Shown: piece by piece, positions 54,138 to 62,992 of the stretch
Layout: every line of letters begins with the position of its first letter
How positions within the stretch are numbered: position 1 is the stretch's first letter
NCBI RefSeq assembly: GCF_016863635.1
Contig: NZ_BOPG01000085.1
Location: 28,041-92,040 of the forward strand
Reading direction: 5' to 3'
Source of the DNA: Virgisporangium aurantiacum
Lineage (GTDB): Bacteria > Actinomycetota > Actinomycetes > Mycobacteriales > Micromonosporaceae
DNA: 64,000 bases
Notes under the pieces: model-generated
What the model was told of the DNA's origin: nothing
Databases searched by the model: none
What the model saw: the letters and a program-made list of their open reading frames with translations, nothing else
Translations under genes and position numbers: made by a program

Positions 54138-54185
54138 AGACTGAGTACTCGGTAGCTTCTGCGAAACAGACTGAGTACTCAGTCT
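54138..54185. promoter_or_regulatory. Two TetR operators 30 bp apart
   Basis: AGACTGAGTACTCAGTCT (54168-54185) is a perfect 18-bp palindrome. AGACTGAGTACTCGGTAG (54138-54155) is the same sequence with a weakened right arm. Centre-to-centre distance is 30 bases, close to three helical turns, so two dimers could bind on one face. Both lie between the divergent TetR and esterase genes; the right copy is 24 bases from the esterase start. Confidence 0.85.
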
Positions 54186-54208
54186 TAACTTGGACGAGAG
54201 GCGATCGG

Positions 54209-55201
54209 ATGAGTGCACCGTCCCGGCGGGCAACCCCGGGTGTCCGCGCGGAAGACACTCCGCCGCGGCCGCACGAGCAGGTTCAGGCTTTCCTGGACAG
54301 CTCCGGACCGTCACCCGACCCGTGGGCCGCCGACATCGCAGCCGTGCGGGCGGACGCACGTGCGAAGGTCCTGGCCGTGACTGGCGAGCCGGCGCCGCTG
54401 GCTTCGGTCGAGTCCGTCGACGCGGACGGCGTACCGGCTCGGCTCTACCGGCCCAAGGGCGGGGAACAGGAGGTGCTGGTCTGGGCGCACGGCGGCGGCT
54501 GGATTCACGGAGACCTCGACACCGCCGAGGGCGTCGCCCGGGCACTCGCGAACCGGGCCGGGTGCGGGGTTCTGTCCATCGACTACCGGCTCGCGCCCGA
54601 GCACCCGTTTCCAGCCGGCTTCGACGACACCTGGACGGCCGTCACCTGGGCACGCCGCAACTTCGGCGGGGTGGCTGTCGGTGGGGACAGTTCGGGCGGC
54701 AATCTCGCCGCGGCGGCCGCGCTCAAAGCGCGTGATGAAGGCGTTCGGTTAGCCGCCCAACTCCTCGTCTACCCGGCACTCGACAGCGTCGAGAACACCG
54801 ACTACAAGGTCGCGTTCCGGCGGCGGTACGAGACCTTTGCGGGCCGGTCGGGTTTCGGCTCCAACACCTACCGTCGGCTCCAGTACATCTGGACGACGTA
54901 CGTTCCCGACCCGGCACGCCGCAAGGCGTCGTACGTATCCCCGCTGCACGCCGAATCCGTGCGCGGTGTCGCGCCCGCGACGATCATCACGGCCGAACAC
55001 GACTTCCTCCGCCGCGAGGCCGAGGACTATGCCCGGCGCCTGGAGGCGGCCGACGTGCCGGTCGAGCTGACCGAGTACGCGGGCCAGATCCATGGCTTCT
55101 TCGAGATGTTCGCCGTGATGACCGACGCGCACCACGCCGTCGACAAGGCTGGCGACGCGGTACGCCGCGCGTTCCGGTCAACCCACACCATCGAGCCTTA
55201 A
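54209..55201 (+). CDS. Alpha/beta hydrolase, HSL-type esterase
   Basis: 330 residues from an ATG with GAGAGG 7 bases upstream. Oxyanion motif WAHGGGWIHGDL, nucleophile in VGGDSSGGNLA, acid in TAEHDFLRREAEDY, His in GQIHGFF: the complete hormone-sensitive-lipase-like arrangement. No signal peptide, so cytoplasmic. It is the first gene of the operon with the sugar ABC transporter (10-base gap), so it may remove acyl groups from an imported compound. Confidence 0.9.
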   Translation: MSAPSRRATPGVRAEDTPPRPHEQVQAFLDSSGPSPDPWAADIAAVRADARAKVLAVTGEPAPLASVESVDADGVPARLYRPKGGEQEVLVWAHGGGWIHGDLDTAEGVARALANRAGCGVLSIDYRLAPEHPFPAGFDDTWTAVTWARRNFGGVAVGGDSSGGNLAAAAALKARDEGVRLAAQLLVYPALDSVENTDYKVAFRRRYETFAGRSGFGSNTYRRLQYIWTTYVPDPARRKASYVSPLHAESVRGVAPATIITAEHDFLRREAEDYARRLEAADVPVELTEYAGQIHGFFEMFAVMTDAHHAVDKAGDAVRRAFRSTHTIEP

Positions 55202-55210
55202 GGACCTCTC

Positions 55211-56569
55211 GTGCGATCGCTGACCCATTACCGCAGAACCTTCCGGGCGGCCGGCGTTGCCGTGGCGGCCGTCCTGTCACTGGTCGCCTGTGCACCCGGC
55301 GGCAACCCCGAAGCCGACCCGGTGCCGTCCAAGCCGGTCTCCACCGATATCGGCAGTAAACCGGTCACCCTGAAGCTGCTCGTCACCAGCGGCGTCGACG
55401 TCGCGTTCTACACCGCTCTCGGAGAGCTGTTCCGCGCCAAGCACAGCAACGTGACCGTCAAGGTGGAGAACCAGGACTACGCCACCCTGACCACGACCAT
55501 CGCGCGTACTCTCGCCGGAAACAACGTGCCCGACCTCGTCCGCGTCCCACAACTCGGCAACCTGACCAAGGACCACCTGCTGGTCAGCCTCGACCCGTAT
55601 GCGCAGGCGTACGGGTGGAACGAGTGGCCGCAGTCGCAGTTCGCCTCCACCCGTGTCGCAGCGGACGGCAGACAGCGGGGAACGGGCTCGTTGTACGCTG
55701 CGGGCGCTGGTTTCGGCCTGACCGGGGTGTATTACAACAAGGCGCTTGCGCAGCGGATCGGTATGACGCGGCCGCCGGAGTCTGTCGCCGAATTCGAGCA
55801 GTTGCTCGCCAAGGCAAGAGACACCGGGCTGCAGCCGATCATGATCAACGGCAAGGACGGCGGCAGCGTGTACCCGCTGCAGAACCTGATGATGTCGAAC
55901 GCCGGTGACGCGCAAGCCGTCCAGGACTGGAACTACGCCAAGCCCGGCGCGAGTGTCGACACGGCCGCGACGGTCAAGGCCGCCACGACATTGCGACGCT
56001 GGGGGCAGGCGGGATACCTGCCGGCCGACGTGAACGATATCGACCAGACCCGGGCACCGGCCGAGTTCATCAAGGGCAACGGTGTGTTCTTCCCGAGCGG
56101 CAACTGGCAGGCGCCGGGACTCGACAAGGCCGGACCCGGTCAGTTCGGGTTTTTCCTGTTCCCGCCCGGCGTTGCCGGTGGGCCGTCGTACGCGATGACC
56201 GCTGCCGCCAACCTGGGGATCCCGGCGAAGTCACCGAACGCAGACGTGGCGGCCGCGTTCCTGGACTTCGTACAGACCGACCAGCAGGCGCGACAGGACA
56301 CGGTGACCCTCGGCGGGCTGGTGCCGGCAGGCCCGTCGGACGCGCCGGCTCCGACCGCGCCCGAGGGGTCGGCGGTTGCCGCCACCGTCAGCGCGTTCCA
56401 GGAGTTGCTGAAGAGCAACGGGCTGGTCGGCTTCATGGCTGATGCGACGGCTTCGATCCACGTCAACAGCCTCATCCCGCAAACGCAGCTGCTGCTGGCC
56501 GGCAAGACGACGCCCGAGGCGTTCGCGGCCAAGGTGCAGTCCGACTACGACCGCGATCTCGGGCGATGA
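55211..56569 (+). CDS. ABC transporter extracellular sugar-binding lipoprotein
   Basis: 452 residues from GTG. Lipobox LVAC at about Cys27. Family 1 solute-binding fold: VTLKLLVTSGVDVAFYTALG, VPDLVRVPQLGNL, GLTGVYYNKALAQRIG, FFPSGNWQAPGLDKAG. Binds an oligosaccharide or similar ligand outside the cell and delivers it to the two permeases encoded next. Ligand unknown. Confidence 0.9.
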   Translation: MRSLTHYRRTFRAAGVAVAAVLSLVACAPGGNPEADPVPSKPVSTDIGSKPVTLKLLVTSGVDVAFYTALGELFRAKHSNVTVKVENQDYATLTTTIARTLAGNNVPDLVRVPQLGNLTKDHLLVSLDPYAQAYGWNEWPQSQFASTRVAADGRQRGTGSLYAAGAGFGLTGVYYNKALAQRIGMTRPPESVAEFEQLLAKARDTGLQPIMINGKDGGSVYPLQNLMMSNAGDAQAVQDWNYAKPGASVDTAATVKAATTLRRWGQAGYLPADVNDIDQTRAPAEFIKGNGVFFPSGNWQAPGLDKAGPGQFGFFLFPPGVAGGPSYAMTAAANLGIPAKSPNADVAAAFLDFVQTDQQARQDTVTLGGLVPAGPSDAPAPTAPEGSAVAATVSAFQELLKSNGLVGFMADATASIHVNSLIPQTQLLLAGKTTPEAFAAKVQSDYDRDLGR

Positions 56570-56727
56570 TCGCGGCGAGTCGACCCAGGGGTGATTCGGC
56601 GCTCTCCGCCTCGACCCCGGAGGCGATGCGGCATGCTTCGGCCATGACCGAGCACTTGTGCGAGGGCATCATTAAGCAGAGTCCTCCCGGTCAGGGCGGG
56701 TCACCACGGAGTGGGGAGCCGTCGTGA
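56566..56727 (+). CDS. Possible 53-residue protein coupled on both sides
   Basis: The ATG overlaps the solute-binding-protein stop (ATGA) and the stop overlaps the GTG start of the next permease (GTGA). The frame is open across the whole gap: MIAASRPRGDSALSA, MTEHLCEGIIKQSPP, GGSPRSGEPS. Third-position GC is lower than in the neighbours and no family is recognised. It may be a true small protein, a translational-coupling leader, or chance. Confidence 0.35.
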   Translation: MIAASRPRGDSALSASTPEAMRHASAMTEHLCEGIIKQSPPGQGGSPRSGEPS

Positions 56728-57647
56728 CCGAACCGTCGAGCGTTCCTGCGGCAGGACAACCCGCCGCACGGCGCCCATCCGGGCGCCGGCGGCGGAGTTG
56801 GAGCGCGCTCCTCTGGGTTGTGCCAGCGTTCGGTATGTACGGCGTTTTCGTGCTGTTCCCGATGCTCCAGTCGGTGCAGTACTCGTTCTACGACTGGGAC
56901 GGCATCGGGCCGGCGACGCCTGCCGGACTGGACAACTGGAAAGCGATCTTCACCCAGCCGGAGCAGCTGCAATCCGTGGTACACGCGTTCGTCCTCGTCG
57001 TGTTCTACACGGTCCTGCCCGTCGGGTTCGGTCTGGTCGCCGCGTCGCTCATCCGCGAGCTGAAGCCCGGCGCGTTCAGCACCACCGCCCGGGTCGTACT
57101 GTTCGTCCCGCAGGTGCTTCCGCTGGTCGCGGCCGGTATCGCGTGGACGTGGATGTACTCCTCGGACGGCCTGGTCAATCAGGTCCTGCGTGCGGTCGGC
57201 CTCGATCGGTACACGCGGGCCTGGCTCGGTGACTTCACTTTCGCTCTGCCTGCGGTCGGTGTGATCGGGGTCTGGGTCATGCTCGGCTTCTGCACGGTGC
57301 TGCTGCTCGCGGGCATCGGTAAAATCGACCCGGCGCTTTACGAGGCGGCCCGGCTGGACGGGGCCGGGCGGGTCAGCGAGTTCTTCGCCGTGACGCTACC
57401 CGGGTTGCGGCGCGAACTCGTCGTGTGCGCGACGTTCACGATCATCGCCGCGCTGGCGAGCTTCGACGTCGTCCAGATCGCGACGCAAGGCGGTCCCGGC
57501 TACCAGACAATGGTGCCCGGCGTGCAGATTTACCGGTTGACGTTCCTGCAGCAGCACGTCGGCCAGGCCTCGGCGCTCGCCGTGCTCCTGGCCGTCGTCG
57601 TGCTGGTGGTCATCTGGCCGATCCAGCGTCTCGGGAGGGAGCGATGA
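56724..57647 (+). CDS. Sugar ABC transporter permease (MalF type)
   Basis: 307 residues from GTG with GTGGGGAG upstream. Six membrane helices; first helix VVPAFGMYGVFVLFPMLQSV. The EAA loop EAARLDGAGRVSEFFAVTLPGL (coupling to the ATPase) is at about 210-232. Second gene of the ABC part of the operon. No ATPase gene is present, so the shared ATPase (MsiK type) encoded elsewhere is expected. Confidence 0.95.
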   Translation: MTEPSSVPAAGQPAARRPSGRRRRSWSALLWVVPAFGMYGVFVLFPMLQSVQYSFYDWDGIGPATPAGLDNWKAIFTQPEQLQSVVHAFVLVVFYTVLPVGFGLVAASLIRELKPGAFSTTARVVLFVPQVLPLVAAGIAWTWMYSSDGLVNQVLRAVGLDRYTRAWLGDFTFALPAVGVIGVWVMLGFCTVLLLAGIGKIDPALYEAARLDGAGRVSEFFAVTLPGLRRELVVCATFTIIAALASFDVVQIATQGGPGYQTMVPGVQIYRLTFLQQHVGQASALAVLLAVVVLVVIWPIQRLGRER

Positions 57648-58468
57648 CCACATCGGGCCTCGCCCATCGAGTAACGCGCACCGGGATCCTGCTCGCACTG
57701 ATGCTGTTCGCCGTGGTGCCGCTGCTGAGTATGTTCACCACGGCACTGGCGGAGCCGGGCAGCACGCCGCAGGGCCTCAGCTGGCCGAGCGACCCGCACT
57801 GGCGCAACTTCGTCGACGCGTGGAGCGCGGCGAACTTCGTCGCGCTGTTCCGCTCAAGCGCCCTCATCGTGCTGGGCGTCGTACCGGCCACGGTCGCGAT
57901 GGCCACCGCCGCGGGCTACGCCCTCGCTCAGCTGAACGTGCCCTTCGGTAAAGCGATCTACGGTCTTCTCCTCGTGGGACTCACCCTGCCGTTCGAGGCG
58001 CTGATCACCCCGTTGTACTACGACCTGCGCAGCATGGGACTGCTCGGGACGCGGCTGGCGATCGTCCTGCCGCTCATCGGCCTGCTCATGCCGTTCGGCG
58101 TCTTCTGGATGCGCGCACACTTTCTCGGCGCCGAGCCCGCGCTCACCGAAGCCGCGAAAGTCGACGGTGCCAACACCTGGCAGACGTTCCGCCGCATCCA
58201 CCTGCCGCTCGCCACCTCGGCGTGGTCCGCACTATGTGTGCTCTTCTTCCTCGCCAGCTGGAACCAGTACCTGCTGCCCCTGGTCCTCGTCGACGACCCG
58301 ACGAAGCGGACCGTGGCCGGCGGGCTGGGCGCGTTCCAGAGCCAGTACGGCACCGACATCGTGCTTCTGTGCGCCGGATCCCTGCTGATCATCCTGCCCT
58401 CGCTGGTGATCTTCCTGATCTTCCAGCGCAACTTCGTCAAGGCACTGATGCAAGGAGCCGTCAAGTAA
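57644..58468 (+). CDS. Sugar ABC transporter permease (MalG type)
   Basis: 274 residues, ATG with GGGAGGGAG 3 bases upstream, overlapping the previous stop (ATGA). Six membrane helices; EAA loop EAAKVDGANTWQTFRRIHLP. The ending VIFLIFQRNFVKALMQGAVK is the usual MalG C-terminus. Last gene of the esterase-ABC operon. Confidence 0.95.
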   Translation: MTTSGLAHRVTRTGILLALMLFAVVPLLSMFTTALAEPGSTPQGLSWPSDPHWRNFVDAWSAANFVALFRSSALIVLGVVPATVAMATAAGYALAQLNVPFGKAIYGLLLVGLTLPFEALITPLYYDLRSMGLLGTRLAIVLPLIGLLMPFGVFWMRAHFLGAEPALTEAAKVDGANTWQTFRRIHLPLATSAWSALCVLFFLASWNQYLLPLVLVDDPTKRTVAGGLGAFQSQYGTDIVLLCAGSLLIILPSLVIFLIFQRNFVKALMQGAVK

Positions 58469-58699
58469 CTGCCCGAGTCTCGCACCCGGAGATTCCCTCG
58501 CATCTGGTCGACCGGCTGCTTCAACGACCTGCTACCCAACCCTTCATAACGGGCTTCCACCGATGGCTACGTCGGGCCGACACATTGTTTGCGGGTGCGT
58601 GGCTGGGAGAACTTGGAGATCCGCTGTGCCAGCCTGCGTCGACCGCCACGGACGGCGGCTACCGGTCGGCGCGGCGGAAACTCAGCACTCCGACGTCGA

Positions 58700-58735
58700 C
58701 CGGGCACGTACGACCATCGGGTCGTGCGTGCCCGG
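58700..58735. terminator. Bidirectional hairpin between the ABC operon and the MFS gene
   Basis: A 16-bp stem with one G-T wobble (CCGGGCACGTACGACC with GGTCGTGCGTGCCCGG) around the loop ATCG. It lies 19 bases beyond the convergent MFS stop and 230 bases beyond the ABC operon end. Confidence 0.7.
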
Positions 58736-58753
58736 TGCCGGTGCGTGGACGGG

Positions 58754-60313
58754 TCAGTGGCCGGCGGAGACCAGTTGCCGCTCCTCCTCCGCAGTGGACG
58801 GTTCGGGCGCTGCGGGGGTCCTGCTGCGCAGGAGCGCCACCGCGACCACGGCCAGCGCGAGGAACACGCCCGCCCCCACCCACGCGACGCCGTGCAGGGC
58901 GCCGGTGAACGCCTCGCGTGCGGCGCCGAGCAGGGCGGCACCGGCCTCGCCGGGGAGCGTGGCCGCGGTTGCGGCGGCGGCGGCGGCGGTGACGCTCTCG
59001 TTGGCGGTGGCCGCGGCGTCGCCCGGCACGGTGCCGGGCACCGTCTCGTCCATCCGGCCGCGGTAGATGACCGTGGCGAGGCTGCCGAGGGTGGCGATGC
59101 CCATCGCGATCCCGAACTCGCCGCTGGTCTCCGAGATCGACGCTGCCGAGCCGGCCTTCTCCGGGGGCGCCGCGCCGAGGATGACGTTCATCGTGATGCC
59201 CATCGGCAGCGCGATGCCGAACGCGGCGACGACAAGCCCACCGACGATGTACGGCACGCCGCCGTCGACCGGCGCCACGGTATGCACCAGCAGACCGGCA
59301 CCGGCGAGGGCGAGCCCGACGGCGATCACGTACGCGGACTGGAACCTGCGGCCGAGCATCGGAGAGATGACCGAGCCAACGACCATTGCGATGTTCTGCG
59401 GGATCAGCAGCAGCCCCGCCTGCAGCGGCGTGCGGCCGTCGACCACCTGCAGGTACAGGCTCGACATGAGGCTGACCCCGGCCATCACGACACCGGCGAA
59501 CAGCATCACCGACAGGGCGCCGGAGAACGTGCGGTTGGTGAACAGGCTCAGGTCGAGGAACGGGTCGGCGAGCGTGCGCTGGCGCCGCGCGAACAGCCAC
59601 CCCACCACCACGCCGACGAGCAGGACGACGACGGGGGCGGTGCTCAGGCCGTCACGAGCAATGGTCTTCAGGCCGAAGATGGCCGGGAGGATCGCTCCCA
59701 GCGAGAGCCCGACAGACGCCAGATCGAGCCGGCCGGCGTTGGGGTCGCGGTACTCCGGCAGCAGGAACGGCGCCGTCACGAGGAGCAGAACCATCACGGG
59801 GACGCCCAGCAGGAACGCCGAGCCCCACCAGTAGTTCTCCACGAGCAGGCCACCGGCCAACGGACCGAGGGTCATGCCGCCCATGAAGCAGGCGAACCAG
59901 ATGCCGATCGCGGTGCCCATCTCCTTCGGGTCAGAGAACATGTTCCGGATCAACGCCATCGTCGAGGGCATCAGCGTGGCACCGGCGACGCCGAGCGCGG
60001 CGCGGGCAACGATGAGCATCTCGGGGCTGGTGGAGAACGCCGCCACCAGCGACGCGACGGCGAACGCGAACGCGCCCACGAGGAGCAGGCGGCGTCTGCC
60101 AATCCGGTCCCCGAGCGTCCCCATCGTGACGAGGAAGCCGGCGAGCAGGAACGAGTAGATGTCGAGGATCCACAACTGCTCGGTGCTGTCGGCACCGAGT
60201 TCGGCGCTCAGTTGCGGCAGCGCCAGATAGAGGACGCTCACGTCGAGCGACAGCAGCAGCGTGGGAAGCGCGAGGACGGCGAGCCCGATCCACTCGCGAC
60301 GGCCGGCTTTCAT
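58754..60313 (-). CDS. MFS multidrug exporter, DHA2 (14-TM) type
   Basis: 519 residues from an ATG with GGGAG 9 bases upstream. Fourteen membrane helices. Motif C-like and A-like stretches: LDVSVLYLALPQLSAELG, GTLGDRIGRRRLLLVG, TLGPLAGGLLVENYWWG. A low-complexity Ala/Thr loop lies near the C-terminus (TAAAAAATAATLPG). Proton-driven drug export is the family function. Divergent from the TetR gene at 60498, with an inverted-repeat operator between. Confidence 0.95.
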   Translation of the reverse strand: MKAGRREWIGLAVLALPTLLLSLDVSVLYLALPQLSAELGADSTEQLWILDIYSFLLAGFLVTMGTLGDRIGRRRLLLVGAFAFAVASLVAAFSTSPEMLIVARAALGVAGATLMPSTMALIRNMFSDPKEMGTAIGIWFACFMGGMTLGPLAGGLLVENYWWGSAFLLGVPVMVLLLVTAPFLLPEYRDPNAGRLDLASVGLSLGAILPAIFGLKTIARDGLSTAPVVVLLVGVVVGWLFARRQRTLADPFLDLSLFTNRTFSGALSVMLFAGVVMAGVSLMSSLYLQVVDGRTPLQAGLLLIPQNIAMVVGSVISPMLGRRFQSAYVIAVGLALAGAGLLVHTVAPVDGGVPYIVGGLVVAAFGIALPMGITMNVILGAAPPEKAGSAASISETSGEFGIAMGIATLGSLATVIYRGRMDETVPGTVPGDAAATANESVTAAAAAATAATLPGEAGAALLGAAREAFTGALHGVAWVGAGVFLALAVVAVALLRSRTPAAPEPSTAEEERQLVSAGH

Positions 60314-60412
60314 CGTGACAACTCCCTGTTCGTATCTGTGGGTTCCCTCTCTCGACGACCAGGGGCGGCCGGACACGACACCTGGCCCCGGAAATCTTCG
60401 GAGAGATTCACT

Positions 60413-60443
60413 GTGTCCATCGAAAACTGTTTCCGATGGACAC
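60413..60443. promoter_or_regulatory. Inverted-repeat operator for the MFS/TetR pair
   Basis: Arms GTGTCCATCG (60413-60422) and CGATGGACAC (60434-60443) are perfectly complementary with an 11-base spacer. The site is between the divergent MFS and TetR genes. The half-site GTGTCC also occurs in the operator at 62902. Confidence 0.8.
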
Positions 60444-60497
60444 TGTGTAAGCTAGACACGGTCGATCGACAGCGCAAGAGCGTTTGGGGAGAAATTG

Positions 60498-61205
60498 ATG
60501 GGGACCAGCGGAACCGAATTCGTCGCACTGCTGTGGCAGCTGCGGGAACGCCCGACGCGCGGCCCGAAGCCCAGCCTCACCCTGGAGCGGATCGCCGCCG
60601 CCGCCATCGCGATCGCCGACTCCGACGGGCTCGACGCGCTGTCGATGCAGCGGGTGGCGACCGACCTCGGCCTCACCAAGATGGCCCTGTACCGGTACGT
60701 GGCCGGGCGCGACGAACTGGTCGCACTCATGGTCGACGCGGCGGTCGGCGACCCGCCGAACCTCGCCGGCACGGCGGGCGGATGGCGTATCAAGCTCACC
60801 ACGTACGCCCGCCTTCTGTGGGAGACCTGGGACCGCCACCCGTGGATTCCCGGCGCCACCGTCGGTGCGCGGGTGATGGGACCTAACGAGGTCGGCTGGG
60901 TGGAGAGCGCGGTCCGGGTGCTCGCGGAAACGGGGCTCGACGGGCCGGCACAGCTGAACGCCGTCCAACTGCTGAGCGGACACATCCGCAACGCGCAGGC
61001 CGGCAGCGCCCGGGGCTCGCTCCCGTGGAGCGCCGACCACCACCTCGACCCGGCGATGGCCGACCTGTTGTACGCACAGCGCGACCGCTACCCGGCCGTT
61101 ACCGCCGCAGTGGACGGCGCCGCCGACACCGGCACCGACGCGCGCACGTTCGGCCTCGACTGCATCCTGGACGGCCTGGAGATGCTGATCCGCGACGCGC
61201 GTTGA
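60498..61205 (+). CDS. TetR-family regulator of the MFS exporter
   Basis: 235 residues from ATG with GGGGAG upstream. Helix-turn-helix: SMQRVATDLGLTKMALYRYV. The ligand domain resembles the TetR-class C-terminus (RHPWIPGATVG, GPNEVGWVESAVRVLAE, LSGHIRNAQAG). Closely similar to the regulator at 62993. Predicted repressor of the divergent DHA2 exporter and itself. Confidence 0.9.
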   Translation: MGTSGTEFVALLWQLRERPTRGPKPSLTLERIAAAAIAIADSDGLDALSMQRVATDLGLTKMALYRYVAGRDELVALMVDAAVGDPPNLAGTAGGWRIKLTTYARLLWETWDRHPWIPGATVGARVMGPNEVGWVESAVRVLAETGLDGPAQLNAVQLLSGHIRNAQAGSARGSLPWSADHHLDPAMADLLYAQRDRYPAVTAAVDGAADTGTDARTFGLDCILDGLEMLIRDAR

Positions 61206-61207
61206 CA

Positions 61208-61237
61208 CCGGGCCGCCCCGAGGTGGGGGCGGCCCGG
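61208..61237. terminator. Bidirectional hairpin between TetR and RibD-like genes
   Basis: A perfect 12-bp stem (CCGGGCCGCCCC with GGGGCGGCCCGG) around the loop GAGGTG, in the 57-base gap between two convergent genes. Confidence 0.8.
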
Positions 61238-61262
61238 ACCGCGGTCATCCGAGGGCCGGGGG

Positions 61263-61883
61263 TCAGGCCAGCACGCGGTAGGTCACATGCAGAACCGTGC
61301 TTGCCGCCCGTGCCGTCACCTGCTCCAGCTTCCGCGGCGGTACCCCGTCGAACACCCGCACACCGGCGCCGAGGGTGATCGGCACAATGTGCAGCCGCAG
61401 CTCGTCGACCAGGCCGGCGGCGAGGTACTGGTTGATGGTCGTCGCGCCGCCGTGGATCGAGACGTCTCCGTCGCCGGCCGCCGCGCGCGCCTGTTTGAGG
61501 GCCGACTCGATGCCGTCGGTGACGAAGTGGTACGTCGTGCCGCCCTCCATCGGCTGCGGCTCACGGGCGTGGTTGGTGAGTACGAAGACCGGGGCGTGGA
61601 ACGGCGGGTTGTCACCCCACCAGCCGTTCCACTGCCGGTCCCATTCGCCGCGGACGGGGCCGAACATGTTGCGGCCCATAATGACCGCCGAGGCGGCGTT
61701 GATCTGGTCGACCTCGGCCCGGTTCTCTTCGCCGGCGTCGAACATCCACGAATGCAGGCTGCTTCCCCAGCCGTCGCCGCCGTCGTCGCCGAACGGGTGT
61801 TCCTCGGTCTGGTCGAGCCCGGCCGAGTATCCGTCGGCCGTGATGGTCTGGTTGACGATGACCTTGCCGGTGCGTGTGTTCAC
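61263..61883 (-). CDS. RibD C-terminal/dihydrofolate reductase family protein
   Basis: 206 residues from a GTG that overlaps the EamA stop (GTGA). Family marks: KVIVNQTITADGYSAGL, SAVIMGRNMFGPVRGEW, DGDVSIHGGATTINQYL, DELRLHIVPITLGAGVRVF. NADPH-dependent reductase fold; this subgroup is not true DHFR and its substrate is unknown. Co-transcribed after the EamA exporter. Confidence 0.9.
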   Translation of the reverse strand: MNTRTGKVIVNQTITADGYSAGLDQTEEHPFGDDGGDGWGSSLHSWMFDAGEENRAEVDQINAASAVIMGRNMFGPVRGEWDRQWNGWWGDNPPFHAPVFVLTNHAREPQPMEGGTTYHFVTDGIESALKQARAAAGDGDVSIHGGATTINQYLAAGLVDELRLHIVPITLGAGVRVFDGVPPRKLEQVTARAASTVLHVTYRVLA

Positions 61884-62848
61884 TGCTCAATCCCTCTGTT
61901 ATGGGTGATGCCGGAAAGTGTGTCGACGGACAGCACGACGAGCGAGATCCAGACGATGCCGAAGCCGATCCACCGGCTCAATGGCATGGTCTCGCCGAGC
62001 AGCAGGACGCCGCACAGCAACTGCAGCACCGGCGTGACGAACTGCAGCAAACCTATGCGGGACAACGGGATGCGTCTCGCCGCTGCGCCGAAGAGCAGCA
62101 TCGGCGCCGCCGTCAGGACCCCGCCGGCCAGGAGGAGCCCGGTGTGCGTGGACCCGTGCCCAACGAACGTCGTCGCGTCCCGTGCATGGAGGACGAGCAC
62201 GATGACGAGCGCGACGGGCATGAGCACCGCGGTCTCGGCGGTGAGGGACTGAACCGCGGTGAGCGTGGCGCCGACCAGTTTCTTCGTGAGCCCGTAGGAG
62301 GCGAAGGTCAACGCCACGACGAGCGCGATCCACGGTGGTTTCCCATAGTCGATCGTCAGGTACGCCGCGGCCACGAACCCGGTCCCCACGGCCAGCCACT
62401 GCAGCGGACGCAGCGGTTCGCGGAGTACGACCACCCCTACGGCGACCGTGATGAGCGGGTTGAGGAAGTAGCCCAGCGCCGCCTCGATGACGTGCCCGCT
62501 GGCCACGGCGTAGACGTAGACGACCCAGTTCGTCGCGATGAGCAGCGAGGCCGCCACGACGCCGAGGCCCACGCGACGCCGCGCGAGCAGCGACCGCACC
62601 CACGCCAGGTCCCGGCGCAGCAGCAAGACGGCGGCGCAGACGACGAGCGTCCACATGACCCGGTGGGCGAGAACCTCCCATGCGCCGGCGGGCTCCAGCG
62701 CATGGAAGTACAGCGGGAAGACGCCCCATATGGCGTGCGCCAGAAAGCCGTACGCGTTGCCCCGTGATTTCTCCTCGCGGTGGGTGACGCCCGGCGGCGG
62801 CCTCGACCTCGCCGCCAACGCCACAGCCTGAGGGCTCGCGAGTGACAT
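61880..62848 (-). CDS. EamA/RarD-type membrane transporter
   Basis: 322 residues from an ATG with GGAGG 6 bases upstream. Ten membrane helices in two EamA halves: GFLAHAIWGVFPLYFHAL, ATNWVVYVYAVASGHVIEAALGY (family-typical NW.vYvyAv region), GLLQFVTPVLQLLCGVLLLGE. RarD-like proteins export small metabolites or drugs. Divergent from the TetR gene at 62993 across a perfect palindrome. Confidence 0.95.
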   Translation of the reverse strand: MSLASPQAVALAARSRPPPGVTHREEKSRGNAYGFLAHAIWGVFPLYFHALEPAGAWEVLAHRVMWTLVVCAAVLLLRRDLAWVRSLLARRRVGLGVVAASLLIATNWVVYVYAVASGHVIEAALGYFLNPLITVAVGVVVLREPLRPLQWLAVGTGFVAAAYLTIDYGKPPWIALVVALTFASYGLTKKLVGATLTAVQSLTAETAVLMPVALVIVLVLHARDATTFVGHGSTHTGLLLAGGVLTAAPMLLFGAAARRIPLSRIGLLQFVTPVLQLLCGVLLLGETMPLSRWIGFGIVWISLVVLSVDTLSGITHNRGIEQ

Positions 62849-62901
62849 GGCTGGCCTCCTTCGACATGAGGTGCCTGGGACTCATTGTCTCCTTGAGACG
62901 C

Positions 62902-62922
62902 GATGTGTCCGCCGGACACATC
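62902..62922. promoter_or_regulatory. 21-bp perfect palindromic operator for the EamA/TetR pair
   Basis: GATGTGTCCG and CGGACACATC flank a single C. A further half-site, GACACATC, occurs 30 bases to the right. It lies between the divergent EamA and TetR genes and shares the GTGTCC core with the operator at 60413. Confidence 0.85.
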
Positions 62923-62992
62923 ATGTACGATAGACACATCGTGGCCGTCTACACAAGGCACGAGCCGTCGGGCGAAGACAGGGGATTTGATC

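Noticed and set aside
58589..60886. 765-codon plus-strand frame opposite the MFS gene
   Set aside because: His/Arg/Asp-rich antisense of membrane helices, a known artefact in GC-rich genomes.
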